7,141 nucleotides of DNA, taken from the NCBI GenBank assembly GCA_023416415.1, contig JAEZHR010000110.1:1-7141 (forward strand). The letters run 5' to 3'. The stretch's first letter is position 1; every line of letters starts with the position of its first letter. The position numbers were made by a program, and so were the translations under genes. The stretch comes from Pseudomonadota bacterium. Its GTDB lineage: Bacteria > Pseudomonadota > Gammaproteobacteria > Burkholderiales > Burkholderiaceae_D. Below the pieces are notes generated by a model. It saw only the letters and a list, made by a program, of their open reading frames with translations, had not been told where the DNA came from and ran no database searches. Below, in pieces: positions 6,386 through 7,141 of the stretch.

Positions 6386-7048
6386 CTAATTGCCCTTTTC
6401 GGGAGGAATCTTCGCATCCTCGCTCGGCGGCGCGGTACCCAGCTTTTCGCTGCGGATGGGCAAGGGCGGCACGTGGCCGGACGGGGCGCTGACGGACTGC
6501 TCCGTCACCGGCGGATGCGTCTTCAAGCCTTGCTGCTGCGCGCGATCCCGCCAGCGCGCAGCGATGCGATCCATTGCTGCGGCCAGATCGCGCTTCTCCC
6601 GATCCACCTCGCTTTTCGTGTCCTGGGCGGCGCCGGCTGGGGCTGATTGCGACGCGGTGGCGCCACCCGACGGTGCCTGGGAAATGGCGGCCTGCGGCGA
6701 GGTGCCGCCCATTGCCGGACCACTGGTGGTGCCGCCCGATCCCTCGGGAATCCCTGGCGTGCCGCCATCATCGTCGGCCGACGCGGCCTCGCCAGGCTTC
6801 AGTTCCTGCGCAGCAGCCTGCTGCGCAAGCGTCTTGTTCGCGTCTTTCGGCGTTTCCTCCTTCTCCCGCGCCATGATCGTGCCACTGGTCATGCCGCCGG
6901 CGGTGATCTCACCCGGAAAATGCGTCTGCATGACGCCATTTGGCGCGCGTTCACCGCCTAGTGCGGCCGTTTCGCGTGCGCGATCGCATCCCGCGAGAAG
7001 CACGACCGTCGCGGCGCTTGCGATCAGGTGCCAGACCTTGATTTCCAT
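6386..7048 (-). CDS. Predicted lipoprotein, low-complexity, function unknown
   Basis: Protein of 220 residues not matched to a named family. The N-terminus is a lipoprotein signal: a basic residue (Lys4), a hydrophobic core, and the lipobox LAGC with Cys21. Asp22 follows the cysteine; in E. coli that residue keeps lipoproteins in the inner membrane. Residues about 85-145 are low-complexity and rich in Gly, Ser, Ala, Thr, Pro and Gln. A charged, probably helical segment follows (about 146-173, with EVDREKRDLAAAMDRIAARW), then a proline-rich tail. The layout suggests a membrane-anchored flexible tether with a short interaction helix. The start at 7048 was chosen because it begins the signal sequence and has GAGG about 8 nt upstream, overlapping the stop of the preceding gene; the frame stays open further upstream. 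It is followed by the DUF3305 gene. Confidence 0.75.
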   Translation of the reverse strand: MEIKVWHLIASAATVVLLAGCDRARETAALGGERAPNGVMQTHFPGEITAGGMTSGTIMAREKEETPKDANKTLAQQAAAQELKPGEAASADDDGGTPGIPEGSGGTTSGPAMGGTSPQAAISQAPSGGATASQSAPAGAAQDTKSEVDREKRDLAAAMDRIAARWRDRAQQQGLKTHPPVTEQSVSAPSGHVPPLPIRSEKLGTAPPSEDAKIPPEKGN

Positions 7049-7058
7049 GTGCTTTGCC

Positions 7059-7141
7059 TCAGGTGCGCGGTTCCGGCCGCACCACAAGTACATCACGTTC
7101 ACCGTCCTGTCCCGTTTCGCCACGCTCGCGCATTTCCTCGT
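7059..7141 (-). CDS. C-terminal end of an unidentified gene (partial, 5' end outside window)
   Basis: The minus strand from 7139 reads 26 codons and ends in TGA at 7061-7059, 10 nt before the lipoprotein ATG. The peptide is hydrophilic, starts EEMRERGETG and ends LVVRPEPRT. Codon use is mostly G or C in third position, as in real genes here. The stop overlaps the lipoprotein's ribosome site, which is typical of operon spacing. It is too short to assign a family. Another frame is also open here, so this call rests on context. Confidence 0.45.
   Translation of the reverse strand, partial: EEMRERGETGQDGERDVLVVRPEPRT

Noticed and set aside
6772..6783. Perfect 12-bp palindrome CGTCGGCCGACG, resembling the candidate operator
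   Set aside because: It lies inside the lipoprotein coding sequence (Ser-Ala-Asp-Asp-Asp codons) and lacks the AA-type centre. It is a caution that such GC-rich palindromes can arise by chance.

Overview
This is a GC-rich bacterial window whose gene families and protein style fit a betaproteobacterium, probably Burkholderiales. That assignment is an inference from GC content, the DUF3305 protein and the acyl-CoA enzyme types; no marker gene is present. Nearly all of the window can be assigned. It holds parts of an acyl-CoA degradation locus with its own large regulator, followed by the end of an unrelated small operon. No RNA gene, CRISPR array or insertion sequence was seen.

Left part (1-1303, minus strand): a two-gene operon. 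A short-chain dehydrogenase of the 3-hydroxyacyl-CoA dehydrogenase (HSD10) type is followed after 9 bp by an enoyl-CoA hydratase/isomerase-family gene that runs off the left edge. The second enzyme carries PaaG-type active-site features rather than those of a hydratase. Just upstream of the dehydrogenase (about 1357-1529) lies a decayed, frameshifted piece of the C-terminal domain of a FadB-type multifunctional beta-oxidation enzyme. This suggests that a third beta-oxidation gene once stood here.

Centre (1685-4402, plus strand): a MalT/LAL-type LuxR regulator of about 905 residues, with an N-terminal ATPase, a helical repeat region and a C-terminal helix-turn-helix. It is transcribed divergently from the dehydrogenase operon and converges on an acyl-CoA dehydrogenase gene (4449-5597, minus strand) of the long-chain type. 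The natural reading is that the regulator senses a small molecule and controls the flanking acyl-CoA genes. The dehydrogenase would do the first oxidation, the PaaG-like enzyme an isomerisation or related step, and the HSD10-like enzyme the 3-hydroxy oxidation. A nearly identical 16-bp palindrome (15 of 16 positions) occurs in the regulator/dehydrogenase intergenic region and at the predicted transcription start of the acyl-CoA dehydrogenase. It is a candidate shared operator.

Right part (5929-7141, minus strand): after 331 bp without a gene comes an operon read towards the left. It contains the last 26 codons of an unidentified gene, a predicted inner-membrane lipoprotein with a low-complexity middle, and a DUF3305 protein. 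The DUF3306 gene that often accompanies DUF3305 is not found next to it here.
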